From Flavobacteriales bacterium UBA5040 (GTDB lineage Bacteria; Bacteroidota; Bacteroidia; Flavobacteriales; Weeksellaceae), in contig DIBY01000018.1 of NCBI GenBank assembly GCA_002415135.1, forward strand, positions 222,154-286,153: a stretch of DNA of 64,000 bases, given 5' to 3'. The notes under the pieces are model-generated. The model ran no database searches and had not been told where the DNA came from. It saw only the letters and a list, made by a program, of their open reading frames with translations. Positions 18,347 to 27,741 of the stretch are shown in pieces (position 1 is the first letter of the stretch; every line of letters begins with the position of its first letter). Made by a program: the position numbers and the translations under genes.

Positions 18347-19179
18347 ATGGAAAAACCACCAATTCGGATTTTCGATGAAACTTTTATCAGTTCAAAAATT
18401 CAATTGGAAAAACTTTACCAACAGGATCGGCCTGCCATTCTATTTTTAAAGGAAGGACACGGAAAAATCAGTATTCAGATTAATGATATAGAGCTTAATC
18501 CGAATTCAGTAGTCCTTTCTGAATCCCGGTTCTTCTTCGAAATTCATTCTCTCAGCGACGATTTTGAAGGTCGGGTGATTGCTTACACCCAGGATTATAT
18601 TGAAAATTAGGCCTGAAGCTGAACAAACTGAAAGTTTTTAAACATTTTAAATCGCACATTAATCAAACCGCTCATTTGCCCGACGCAGAATTTAAGGTAC
18701 TTTGGTCCTATCTCGATTTGCTTGCGCAAATTTTAGATAATAAAACATCTTCCATGTATAACGATGATGTTTTGGAACATCTCTTTACGGCTTTTATTTA
18801 TTCCGTCTCCGGTTCCCTATTAATGCAGGAAGAGCTGGATAGTAATAGCATGACGCGCCAGGAAGAGATCACTTTTGAGTTTATTAAAAATGTTTTCGAA
18901 AACTTTAAAGATGAAAAAGTGCTGCAATTTTATGCAGACAAACAGCAACTCACGATAAGGCATCTAAGTTCCGTAGTGAAAAGTGTGACCCAAAAAACCG
19001 CCAATCAAATCATTTCGGAGTTCGTGCTGAATGAGGCGAAAATTTTATTAAGTACCAGCAAAGAACCCGTTTATGAAATCGCAACAGTGCTGAAATTTTC
19101 TGACCCTTATTCATTTTCTCATTTCTTTAAAAAGCATGAAGGAATGAGCCCAATGCAATACAGGACCCAGTCAGATTAG
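18347..19179 (+). pseudogene. AraC-family regulator split by a frameshift
   Basis: Two adjacent frames together make one AraC-type regulator of about 277 residues. The first (18347-18610) encodes a cupin-like ligand-binding region. The second continues from about 18604 to 19179 and holds the C-terminal double HTH (VYEIATVLKFSDPYSFSHFF, MSPMQYR). The switch must lie within 18604-18610, because the second frame is closed by a TGA at 18601 and the first ends at the TAG at 18608. Adding one A to the A-run there restores one continuous frame. It is a real indel, a phase-variable tract or a sequencing error. The gene lies directly upstream of the efflux genes it would be expected to control. Confidence 0.8.
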
Positions 19180-19268
19180 TAAAATCCTACATTTAGACAT
19201 TTTCTTAATCATTTTAATCATTGTATCGAAAGTTCACTTACTCTAATTTTGCATAAAAATAAGGACAG

Positions 19269-20579
19269 ATGAATAAAAATATTAAAATAGCCAGTATTTT
19301 GATCGCTTTCTTTTGGACCGGAAATTCTCAGGCCCAAGAGGTGAGAGCATTGACGATCAAAGAAGCTACGACTTTGGCTTTGCAAAACCATCCTCAACTG
19401 GCGGTTTCTGCAAAAGCTATCGAAATTTCAAAACAAAATACCGAGGTTGCAAAACTTCAAAAACTTCCCTCGATTACGGCCTCGACCAGTCAGTTTTATT
19501 TAGGAAATTCTTTAATTATTGATAAAGATTTTTCTAATTCGATGACGGTACAATTGCCGCATTACGGCAGCACTTACGGACTGCAGGCGAGTCAACTCAT
19601 TTTCAAAGGTGGTTTGGTTAAAAAATCAATCGAGATCACCGCTTTACAAGAACAACTTTCAGAATTGGATTATGAAAAAGATCAGCAAGACGTGAAGTTT
19701 CTGGTGATGTCAAATTACTTAGACATTTTTAAAATCATCAATCAGAATGCTGTTTATTTGAACAATAAAAATTTAGCAGAAGAACGACTGAAAAATGTTA
19801 AAAAATTCTATCAGCAAGGAATGATCACCAGAAATGAGATCATTCGTGGTGAATTGGGAATCATGAATATCGACCAAGGGATTTTGGTTTTAAATAACAA
19901 CCGCAAAATTTTAAACTACAATTTAAATAACGCACTGGGATTACCAGAGAATACGGAAATCGTTCCAACAGAAAATATTGAAGGAGATCAAACGTTGCGT
20001 GACTTAAATTACTACCTCGATTTAGCGCACCAAAATAATCCGAATCAGAAATATGTAAAAAGAAACATTGAGATTGCGGATAAGAATATTGAAATTATTA
20101 ACACAGACAAAATGCCGACTATCGCTGGCTTTGGCGGATATAGTTTAAACAAACCTTTAACAAGCAGTTCACCAGTTCTCGATATGTATTCTGGAGGTTT
20201 TCAAGCCGGAATTCAGGTGAGTTATAATATCGATAATCTTTTCAAAACGAAGGAAAAACTGCAGCTAGGACAATTGCAAAAAGAACAGGTGGAGAAAACC
20301 TATAACCTCGTGGAACAAAACATCAACATGCAGGTTAATGCCGCTTATATCGGCCATCAGAATGCGTTGGAAAATCTGGTTATTTTAAAAGAAGCCCAAA
20401 CTTTAGCCAATGAAAACTATAAAATTACAGAAGCGAAATATTTGAATCAACTGGCAGTTCAGGCGGAAATAACCGATGCACAGAATCAGAAAATTCAGGC
20501 AGAATTAGATTATGTAAATGCAGAGATCGATTTGCTTTATCAATATTACAACTTGTTGAAAGCAACAGGAACTCTTTAA
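19269..20579 (+). CDS. TolC-family outer membrane efflux protein
   Basis: A 436-residue outer membrane factor with a signal peptide (cut after SQAQ) and two long helical repeats of the TolC/OEP fold, with the usual LTIKEATTLALQNHPQL start. It forms the outer-membrane channel of a tripartite pump. The HlyD-like and MFS genes follow on the same strand, so the three should make an EmrAB-TolC-type exporter. Substrate unknown. Confidence 0.9.
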   Translation: MNKNIKIASILIAFFWTGNSQAQEVRALTIKEATTLALQNHPQLAVSAKAIEISKQNTEVAKLQKLPSITASTSQFYLGNSLIIDKDFSNSMTVQLPHYGSTYGLQASQLIFKGGLVKKSIEITALQEQLSELDYEKDQQDVKFLVMSNYLDIFKIINQNAVYLNNKNLAEERLKNVKKFYQQGMITRNEIIRGELGIMNIDQGILVLNNNRKILNYNLNNALGLPENTEIVPTENIEGDQTLRDLNYYLDLAHQNNPNQKYVKRNIEIADKNIEIINTDKMPTIAGFGGYSLNKPLTSSSPVLDMYSGGFQAGIQVSYNIDNLFKTKEKLQLGQLQKEQVEKTYNLVEQNINMQVNAAYIGHQNALENLVILKEAQTLANENYKITEAKYLNQLAVQAEITDAQNQKIQAELDYVNAEIDLLYQYYNLLKATGTL

Positions 20580-20758
20580 AAAAAACAGAACAATTAAGAA
20601 ATAAGAAAATGGAAAATAAGGAAAATAACCCATAGATAGAAAACACTGACGCAGAAGCGCAGAAACCAACTGCTCCAACTAAAGTAGCAAACCCTAAAAC
20701 TGAGAAAAAAGTCAGTAAAAACAAATCTAATAAATTAAGAAATACCATCGCAAACATC

Positions 20759-21775
20759 GTGGTTTTTGCAGTCGTGGTTTTCGGATTTTACTGGCTGATC
20801 AAAGAATATTTCAATGTTGGGAAAAACGATTATACAGAATCTGCACAGGTTCAGGAATTTATAAATCCGATCAACTCCCGCGTTTCCGCCTATATTTTAG
20901 AAATTAAATTTAATGAACATCAGGCGGTAAAAAAAGGAGATACTTTGGTTGTTTTAGATGGACGGGAAATCGAAACGCAATTGGCTCAAGCTGAAGCGGC
21001 TTATCAAAATACTTTAGCACAAAGACAAGCGACCAATTCTTCCATTAACACGGTTTCCAGTAATGTGTCCGTTTTGGAAAGTAACATTGCCGGACAAAAA
21101 GCGAGATTGTGGAATGCCGAGCAAAACTTAAAAAGATATCAAAACTTATTAAAAGCAGAAGCCGTAACCAGACAACAGTATGATCAGGTAAAAACGGAAT
21201 ATGATGCGACCAGAGCTTCTTATCAAACTTTATTGAATCAAAAAAACTCTGCCAATCTCTCTACCTCAGAAGTGAGAAGCAAAATAGGAATTAATGATGC
21301 TGAAATTAAAAGAGCCAAAGCAGCGCTCGACATGGCCAGAATTAATTTATCATACACCGTAATTACCGCACCTTATGATGGAATTATGGGCAGAAGAATG
21401 ATTTCTGAGGGCCAACTTATTCAGGGTGGACAACAAGTTGGAACCATCGTTTTGGATGGTGAAAAATGGGTGACTGCCAATTTCCTGGAAAGTCAAATGC
21501 CTGCAATCGCAATCGGTAAAAAGATCATGATGAAAGCAGATGCTTTAGGCGGACAAGAATTTGAAGGAACGGTAACTGCAATTTCTGCAGCGACTGGAGC
21601 GCAATACTCCAACGTGGCGACCGACAACTCTACCGGTAATTTTGTGAAAGTTCAACAAAGAATTCCGGTACGAATAGAATTCACCAACAATAATAAAAAA
21701 GAAGACATCGCCAAATTACGTGCAGGAATGAACATGGATGTGACCGTTAATAAAGATAGCTCCCAATCGAAATAA
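20759..21775 (+). CDS. HlyD/EmrA-family membrane fusion protein, N-terminus interrupted by a stop codon
   Basis: The remaining frame begins at a GTG and encodes 338 residues: a membrane helix (VVFAVVVFGFYWLI), a split lipoyl domain, a long coiled-coil hairpin (about 60-190) and a beta-barrel domain, as in EmrA. The natural start appears to be the ATG at 20609, which is in the same frame; codon 9 there is TAG (20633-20635) and the frame is otherwise open. One C-to-T change in a CAG would explain it. Restart at the GTG would still keep the membrane anchor and the whole periplasmic part, losing only about 50 cytoplasmic residues, so function may persist. The gene lies between the TolC-like and MFS genes. 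Confidence 0.85.
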   Translation: MVFAVVVFGFYWLIKEYFNVGKNDYTESAQVQEFINPINSRVSAYILEIKFNEHQAVKKGDTLVVLDGREIETQLAQAEAAYQNTLAQRQATNSSINTVSSNVSVLESNIAGQKARLWNAEQNLKRYQNLLKAEAVTRQQYDQVKTEYDATRASYQTLLNQKNSANLSTSEVRSKIGINDAEIKRAKAALDMARINLSYTVITAPYDGIMGRRMISEGQLIQGGQQVGTIVLDGEKWVTANFLESQMPAIAIGKKIMMKADALGGQEFEGTVTAISAATGAQYSNVATDNSTGNFVKVQQRIPVRIEFTNNNKKEDIAKLRAGMNMDVTVNKDSSQSK

Positions 21776-21805
21776 CCAGTAGGGTTATTATGAAAAAAAA
21801 TTACA

Positions 21806-23401
21806 ATGTATAATCAAGGTTTATTTAGAGATTGGGTTCCCAAACTTGTTCAGCTTTTACTCATACTTATATTCACCATCGTCATTGTTCCCGTAAACGG
21901 AGTTTATGTTGGTAACGTATCTTATATGGTTGGAAGCACAGGAATCCAGACAGAATATTTCGTATGGGCCAACTATGCCGGCGTGATCGGAATGGGAGCT
22001 GCAATGCCGATCATTTTGCGGATGAAATTCCGGTTCAAGATCCGCGACAAAGTAACGTTTATCTTTATTCTGATCGGTATTTTGAGTTATGTAAATGGAA
22101 CGACCGATCGTCCTTATTTAATGGTCGCCAACTCATTGATCATCGGATATTTAAAAATGATCATTTTGCTGGAGTTTATTATTCCGATCATGATGATGAT
22201 CGCACCAGAAGGAAACAGAGGGAAGTTTTATTCTGTTTTTTATCCGTTCTCCATTATCACTTCGCAGATCGCAGGATATGTTTTAACAATGTTAGCCTAT
22301 AATCATAACTGGGAATACGTTCATATGGTTGCCGCTGCGATCTGTTTAGGACTGGCATTAATTGCCTGGATCTTTATGCACGATAAATATTTCGGCTTCA
22401 AAATGCCACTGCATTACATCGACTGGATAAGTATTTTGATTTTTGTAGCCATGTTCATGTTTGGCGCCTATGTGCTCGCCTTTGGAAAGCAACAGGACTG
22501 GATCCACTCCCCTTCTATTGTTAATGCAACCATTGCGTCATTTGTAAGCCTCATCGTTTTGGTAATCAGACAGTATACTTTAAAACGACCGTATCTTTCC
22601 TTTAAAATTTTTAGAAGGAATAATGTGATCCATGGTTTGATCATGCTATTGTTTACAGGAATGTTTTTAGCCACCGGTTCCATTCAGAGCATTTTTACCG
22701 TAGGAATATCAGGATACGATCCAGTAGTGAATGCCAGCTTAAATTTATTAATGATTCCGGGAATCGTGGCAGCAGGAGTTTATATGGCGTACTGGTTTCG
22801 ACAGGGACGCGGTTTGAAGATGTTTATATTTCTTGGTTTCGCAGCCATGTTGGCTTATTCGATGATCATGTACTTTTCAATGACGTTCGAATTCAATTTT
22901 GAAAGATGGATCCTTCCGATGTTTCTCAAAGGTTTCGGAATGGGCGCCCTGTTTATTGCCGTTTGGTATTACACGCTGGATAAACTGGATATGAATCAGA
23001 TGATGGCAGGAGCAGGATTGGTACTGGTTTGGAGAACCTTTTTTTCTGTTGATATATTTTCAGCGCTCTTTTCCTGGCTACAGTATCAGTTTCAGATAGA
23101 GTCTATAGGAAATCTGGCCATTTATATGGATGGAAATTCGATCAGTTATAATCAGGTGATGGGAAATATGAAAGCCATTCAGCTCAATGCAATATTGGCG
23201 GCGAATAAAAGACTGCTTGGTTATGTCTGCATTGCCGGCGTCGGTGTTTTAATGTATATCCTCGCCTACCATTTCGGCGTTGACCGTCATCACACCTTCC
23301 GTTTGATGAAGCTTACGGTAGATAAAAGAAAACATAATACTCATATGAGAAGAAGAAAACAGCTTCAACAAATTGAAGATGCTGCAGGTGCAGTCATCTA
23401 G
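21806..23401 (+). CDS. MFS drug transporter, DHA2/EmrB-like
   Basis: A 531-residue inner-membrane protein with about 14 hydrophobic helices, the size and helix number of the DHA2 (EmrB) family of proton-driven exporters. It follows the HlyD-like gene by 30 nt and completes a three-part pump with it and the TolC-like protein. The C-terminal tail is basic and cytoplasmic. A terminator follows. Substrate unknown. Confidence 0.88.
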   Translation: MYNQGLFRDWVPKLVQLLLILIFTIVIVPVNGVYVGNVSYMVGSTGIQTEYFVWANYAGVIGMGAAMPIILRMKFRFKIRDKVTFIFILIGILSYVNGTTDRPYLMVANSLIIGYLKMIILLEFIIPIMMMIAPEGNRGKFYSVFYPFSIITSQIAGYVLTMLAYNHNWEYVHMVAAAICLGLALIAWIFMHDKYFGFKMPLHYIDWISILIFVAMFMFGAYVLAFGKQQDWIHSPSIVNATIASFVSLIVLVIRQYTLKRPYLSFKIFRRNNVIHGLIMLLFTGMFLATGSIQSIFTVGISGYDPVVNASLNLLMIPGIVAAGVYMAYWFRQGRGLKMFIFLGFAAMLAYSMIMYFSMTFEFNFERWILPMFLKGFGMGALFIAVWYYTLDKLDMNQMMAGAGLVLVWRTFFSVDIFSALFSWLQYQFQIESIGNLAIYMDGNSISYNQVMGNMKAIQLNAILAANKRLLGYVCIAGVGVLMYILAYHFGVDRHHTFRLMKLTVDKRKHNTHMRRRKQLQQIEDAAGAVI

Positions 23402-23428
23402 AAAGATCCTTATTTTTCTGTTTTTAAA

Positions 23429-23468
23429 GAAAGTCCAGTTGATCAATTAATCGCTGGACTTTCGTTTT
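23429..23468 (+). terminator. Rho-independent terminator after the efflux operon
   Basis: A 10-bp perfect stem GAAAGTCCAG / CTGGACTTTC with a 15-nt loop, followed by a T-rich run. The rest of the gap up to typA (23402-23726) shows only AT-rich leader sequence and the typA promoter. Confidence 0.8.
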
Positions 23469-23721
23469 TAATGTAAAACTGTATTTGAAATATTACTTTT
23501 AATAAATAATAAAAATCTTTTTTAGAGAAAACCAGCAGCTCTATCACATGCTATAATTTTTTTAAAAATAAAGTTCTGATTACGCAGGACTTTCCTCTTC
23601 TAAAATTATTTTAAATGGTCGTAATTCTACCAAAAACTATTTAAAATTCAACTTTCTATAAATTTTAACATAAAATTTTATTAAATTAAACAACTTATAA
23701 AAGAATTTGACGAAAAAAGAT

Positions 23722-23729
23722 TACTTTTG
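23722..23729 (+). promoter_or_regulatory. Bacteroidota -7 element of typA
   Basis: TACTTTTG fits TAnnTTTG, 18 nt before the ATG at 23748. It overlaps a TTG (23727) that would otherwise look like an in-frame start, so it decides in favour of the ATG. Confidence 0.6.
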
Positions 23730-23747
23730 CACCGTCAAAAAACGAAT

Positions 23748-25556
23748 ATGCAAAACATTAGAAATATCGCAATTATTGCGCACGTTGACCACGGTAAGAC
23801 TACTTTGGTTGATAAAATCATCCACGCAACCACTGTTTCCCGTGAAAATCAGGCAGAGACAGGTGACTTAATCATGGACAACAATGACTTGGAGCGTGAG
23901 AGAGGAATTACCATTTTATCGAAAAATATTTCGGTAATGTACAAAGGCACCAAAATTAATGTAATTGATACGCCTGGTCACGCCGATTTCGGTGGAGAAG
24001 TAGAGAGAGTTTTGAAGATGGCTGACGGAGTTTTACTTTTAGTAGATGCTTTTGAAGGACCAATGCCTCAGACTCGTTTTGTATTGCACAAAGCATTAGA
24101 ATTAGGTTTAAAGCCAATTGTGGTTATTAATAAAGTAGATAAACCAAACTGTCGTCCTGATGAAGTTCATGACAAGGTTTTCGATTTATTCTTCAACTTA
24201 GAAGCAACTGAAGAGCAATTGGATTTCCCAACGTTCTACGGTTCATCCAAACAAGGTTGGTTCAACACCAGCTTAACTCCTGCTGATGATATTACTCCAT
24301 TATTAGATGGTATTATTCAGTATGTTCCAGAACCGGAAACTTTCGAAGGAAGCTTGCAAATGCAGATTACTTCATTAGATTTCTCTTCTTTCTTAGGTAG
24401 AATTGCTATCGGAAAAATCAGAAGAAATTCTATTAAAGAAGGTCAAACAATTGGTTTAGCTCAGGAAGACGGTAAAATCATCAGAGGAAAAGTAAAAGAA
24501 CTTTACGTTTTCGAAGGTCTAGGAAAGAAAAAAGTTCAGGAAGTACAAGCCGGAGATATCTGTGCAATTGTAGGTTTTGATAAATTCCAGATTGGAGATT
24601 CATTCGTTGATCTTGAAAATCCAGAACCATTGCCAAGAACTGCAATCGATGAGCCGACTTTGAACATGACGTTCTCGATTAACAACTCTCCTTTCTTCGG
24701 AAAAGATGGTAAATATGTAACTTCAAATCACCTGAAAGAAAGGTTGTACAAGGAGTTAGAGAAAAACTTAGCTCTAAAAGTTGAACCTACTGAAGATGCC
24801 AACACTTTCTTGGTATTCGGTAGAGGTATTCTTCACCTTTCTGTTTTGATCGAAACGATGAGAAGAGAAGGTTATGAAATGACGATTGGTCAACCACAGG
24901 TAATCATCAAAGAAATTGATGGTGTGAAATGCGAGCCTTATGAATCAATGGTTGTTGATGTACCAGACGAATTCGCTTCTAAAGTAATTGACTTAGCGAC
25001 TCAAAGAAAAGGTGATCTGCATATCATGGAAACGAAAGGTGAAATGCAACACATGGAATTCGAAATTCCTTCAAGAGGATTGATCGGATTGCGTTCTCAA
25101 ATGTTGACAGCAACTGCAGGTGAAGCAATTATGGCCCACCGTTTCAGCGAATACAAACCTTACAAAGGTGCTATTCCAGGTAGATTAGTTGGTGTTTTGA
25201 TTAGTAAAACTCAAGGTCCAGCAACTGAATATTCAATTGCAAAATTACAAGATAGAGGTAAGTTCTTTGTTGATCCGGGTGAAGAAATCTATGAAGGGAT
25301 GATCATCGGTGAGCAAAACAAACCGGTTGATATGGTTGTTAATATTGTGGAAGCAAAACAGTTGAACAATATGCGTGCTTCTGGAAAAGATAAAGATGGT
25401 AACATTGCTCCAAAACAATTATTCTCTCTGGAAGAATGTATGGAATATATCCAAAGTGATGAGGCGATCGAGGTAACTCCAAACTTCATCAGAATGCGTA
25501 AGAAAGTACTTTCAGAAAACGAAAGAAAACGTATTGAAAGAGGTGCAAAAGGGTAA
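23748..25556 (+). CDS. typA: Translational GTPase TypA/BipA
   Basis: 602 residues from the ATG at 23748. The GTPase motifs are AHVDHGKTTL (P loop), RGITI, DTPGHADFG and NKVDKP, followed by EF-G-like domains II, III and V and the BipA-specific C-terminal domain. It acts on the ribosome and helps large-subunit assembly and stress growth. The frame extends to a TTG seven codons upstream, but that codon is part of the promoter, so I use the ATG. Codon use is strongly biased, as expected of a well-expressed gene. It is monocistronic with its own terminator. Confidence 0.96.
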   Translation: MQNIRNIAIIAHVDHGKTTLVDKIIHATTVSRENQAETGDLIMDNNDLERERGITILSKNISVMYKGTKINVIDTPGHADFGGEVERVLKMADGVLLLVDAFEGPMPQTRFVLHKALELGLKPIVVINKVDKPNCRPDEVHDKVFDLFFNLEATEEQLDFPTFYGSSKQGWFNTSLTPADDITPLLDGIIQYVPEPETFEGSLQMQITSLDFSSFLGRIAIGKIRRNSIKEGQTIGLAQEDGKIIRGKVKELYVFEGLGKKKVQEVQAGDICAIVGFDKFQIGDSFVDLENPEPLPRTAIDEPTLNMTFSINNSPFFGKDGKYVTSNHLKERLYKELEKNLALKVEPTEDANTFLVFGRGILHLSVLIETMRREGYEMTIGQPQVIIKEIDGVKCEPYESMVVDVPDEFASKVIDLATQRKGDLHIMETKGEMQHMEFEIPSRGLIGLRSQMLTATAGEAIMAHRFSEYKPYKGAIPGRLVGVLISKTQGPATEYSIAKLQDRGKFFVDPGEEIYEGMIIGEQNKPVDMVVNIVEAKQLNNMRASGKDKDGNIAPKQLFSLEECMEYIQSDEAIEVTPNFIRMRKKVLSENERKRIERGAKG

Positions 25557-25601
25557 ACCTTCAAAACCATTCTAAATATATTGGCATTTGCCAAATTGAT
25601 A

Positions 25602-25635
25602 AAAGAGTTCCAAATTTATTTGGGACTCTTTTTTT
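25602..25635 (+). terminator. Rho-independent terminator after typA
   Basis: A long stem with arms built on AAAGAGTTCCAAAT and ATTTGGGACTCTTT, followed by a T run. Confidence 0.88.
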
Positions 25636-25681
25636 GCTTATTTTTATTAGATTAGCTAAAAAGTAGGTAAGAATACAAATA

Positions 25682-26644
25682 ATGAAAACCAGAAAATTTT
25701 ATTTTTTAATATTAGTGATTGCAACGTTTGTAATTATCATTTCTTGTAATGCAAAAACAAAAATTGAAAATGGAGAATATTATGAAAAAATTGATGGTAT
25801 ATATTTAAATTATATCGTGAAAGGAAACGGTCCTTTCATGTTTGTTGGACATCCAAACTCAGGGAAAATTGGATATGAAATGACTTTAAAACCATTAGAA
25901 GAAAAGTTCACCATGGTTTATTATGACCCTCGTGGAACCGGTAAATCGGAAGCTCCTCAAAAACTGGAGGATTATAATCCTGATCACTTATCACAAGAAA
26001 TTGACTTGTTAAGAAAAAAAGTGGGTGCTGATAAAATCTGGATCTTTGGCCATTCTGATCAAAGTGCCGTTGCTTTGCAATACGCTGTTGAACATCCTGA
26101 ACATGTTTCAGGTTTAATTTTAACGGGGACAAGTTTTATTGGTGATTTGGACGAAACGCTTCAACGTAAAAGAGATTCAGAAAATAAGCGAATCAAAGAA
26201 TCTGCCTGGTTTTCACACGTGGTAGAAGATTGGGAATACATGTACGTAAATAAAACAAGCACTGATAAAAGCGGAAAAGATTTAGCTGATTCACCAATAA
26301 AATGGTGGGCTTATGATGAAGAGAGTTCCCAAAAAGTAATACCAATCGTAAAGGTAATTTCCGAGGCAGGCAGAAGAAAACCTATTGCTGGAAAACACTT
26401 TGTTGAAATGCCATATCAACGACAGAAATATTTAGAAATTCAGAAAAAGTTCAAAAATTTGAAAGTAAGAACGCTTATCATTAATGGAAAATTTGATACG
26501 AATAATGCACCAGAATTTGCAGAAGAACTGAATAGAAATTTACTGAATTCGAAATTAGTTTTACTTGATAAGTCTGGTCATTTTCCGTGGATCGAACAAC
26601 CAGAAAAGGCTTTTGACGCAATTTTCAAATGGTTAGCCGAATAA
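25682..26644 (+). CDS. Alpha/beta hydrolase lipoprotein
   Basis: A 320-residue exported protein with a lipobox ending in IIISC (C22), so probably an anchored lipoprotein. The hydrolase triad is visible: S125 in the FGHSDQS elbow, D272 in NGKFDTNN and H300 in KSGHFPW. The oxyanion region is VGHPNSGK. It resembles the proline iminopeptidase branch (YYDPRGTGKS), but the substrate cannot be told. It is a single gene. Confidence 0.85.
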   Translation: MKTRKFYFLILVIATFVIIISCNAKTKIENGEYYEKIDGIYLNYIVKGNGPFMFVGHPNSGKIGYEMTLKPLEEKFTMVYYDPRGTGKSEAPQKLEDYNPDHLSQEIDLLRKKVGADKIWIFGHSDQSAVALQYAVEHPEHVSGLILTGTSFIGDLDETLQRKRDSENKRIKESAWFSHVVEDWEYMYVNKTSTDKSGKDLADSPIKWWAYDEESSQKVIPIVKVISEAGRRKPIAGKHFVEMPYQRQKYLEIQKKFKNLKVRTLIINGKFDTNNAPEFAEELNRNLLNSKLVLLDKSGHFPWIEQPEKAFDAIFKWLAE

Positions 26645-26807
26645 TTGTTAAAAATTATTTTGATCTTCATTGTTAGAAGGTTAAATCACAACCGACAAAA
26701 CAATATTTAAACTCTACGATCATTAGTTTTTTTTAAGATTTTCATGAACTGATAAATGTGATAGAACGTTATAAGAATTTTTCTTTATACTTTGTAGAAT
26801 AAATATA

Positions 26808-26843
26808 AAAAGTTCCTGAATCGGGAACTTTTATATATATTTG
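26808..26843 (+). promoter_or_regulatory. higBA promoter with overlapping operator
   Basis: The inverted repeat AAAAGTTCC (26808-26816) and GGAACTTTT (26824-26832), 7-nt spacer, covers the -33 region (TTC at 26813-26815). The -7 element TATATTTG (26836-26843) follows directly, 9 nt before the toxin ATG. This is the usual placing for antitoxin autoregulation. It could also fold as a hairpin in RNA. Confidence 0.65.
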
Positions 26844-26851
26844 TATTCTAA

Positions 26852-27148
26852 ATGAAAAGAATAATTGCAAAGCGAACTTTAAAAGAGTTTTGGGAAAAAT
26901 ATCCTGATGCAGAACAATATCTGAAAACTTGGTTCGATATAGCAAAAACAAATTCGTGGAAATCACCGAATGATGTTAAACAAAACTTCGCCAATGCCAG
27001 CATTCTAAAAAACAGCCGCGTCGTTTTTAATATCAAAGGAAATTCATATCGAATGGTAGTGAAATTTAACTATGAAAGAGAATGGGCATTCATTAGATTC
27101 ATTGGCACCCATTCCGAATATGATAAAATTGACGCTAACGAAATTTAA
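26852..27148 (+). CDS. higB: HigB-type mRNA interferase toxin
   Basis: A 98-residue RelE-superfamily protein with the HigB pattern LKEFWEKYPDAEQYLKTW, SWKSPNDVKQNF and GNSYRMVVKFNYEREWAFIRFIGTHSEYDKI. It should cut mRNA on the ribosome when freed from its antitoxin. The order toxin then antitoxin is typical of higBA. The antitoxin gene starts 10 nt after its stop. Confidence 0.9.
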   Translation: MKRIIAKRTLKEFWEKYPDAEQYLKTWFDIAKTNSWKSPNDVKQNFANASILKNSRVVFNIKGNSYRMVVKFNYEREWAFIRFIGTHSEYDKIDANEI

Positions 27149-27157
27149 TTTAACACC

Positions 27158-27526
27158 ATGAGAATAAGACCGATAAAAACAGAACAACAATATTTTCAAG
27201 CATTAGAAAAATTAGAAGAAATTTTTGATGCCAAAGAAAATACGCCTGAAGGAGATGAGGCAGAAATTTTATCTTTACTCATTGATACTTTCGAGAATGA
27301 ACACTACCAGATCGAAGCACCTGATCCTATTGAAGCCATCAGAATCAGAATGGAGGAAATGGATTTAAAACAGAAAGATATGGTAGAAATTATTGGCTCG
27401 AAAAGCAAGACATCAGAAGTTTTGAACCGGAAAAAAAGATTGACTCTTGACATGATTAGGAATTTACAGGAAAAACTCAACCTATCTGCTTCTGTTCTAA
27501 TTACAAAATATCCAATTAATAATTAG
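27158..27526 (+). CDS. higA: HigA-type antitoxin with XRE helix-turn-helix
   Basis: A 122-residue protein. The N-terminal helical part probably binds the toxin; the C-terminal HTH (MDLKQKDMVEIIGSKSKTSEVLN, then RLTLDMIRNLQEKLNL) binds DNA. It neutralises HigB and should repress the operon through the inverted repeat upstream of higB. A terminator follows. Confidence 0.9.
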   Translation: MRIRPIKTEQQYFQALEKLEEIFDAKENTPEGDEAEILSLLIDTFENEHYQIEAPDPIEAIRIRMEEMDLKQKDMVEIIGSKSKTSEVLNRKKRLTLDMIRNLQEKLNLSASVLITKYPINN

Positions 27527-27562
27527 TTAAAAAGTATTTTCAATAACTGGAGATATTGGTGA

Positions 27563-27599
27563 AAAACTTTAAAGTCAATCTACTTTAAAGTTTTTTGTT
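27563..27599 (+). terminator. Rho-independent terminator after higBA
   Basis: A long AT-rich stem, AAAACTTTAAAGT with ACTTTAAAGTTTT, 6-nt loop, then a T run. Confidence 0.75.
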
Positions 27600-27741
27600 T
27601 TTAAATCCAAACCATTAATTACATTGCTTTTTATATATTTGCGATCAGCGTTTTTCAACTTATTAAATTGAGTTTATTAATCATAACGAAACAATTTTTA
27701 TTAAAGCAATCCGTTTTTTATTTTCCCTTTAAAATTCATTT

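Noticed and set aside
18142..18378. 78-residue frame between the DUF465 gene and the AraC gene
   Set aside because: It runs through a terminator and has no protein-like pattern.
20425..20757. Minus-strand frame over the TolC/HlyD junction
   Set aside because: It only exists because the amber codon region is AT-rich; the plus strand clearly encodes the pump proteins.
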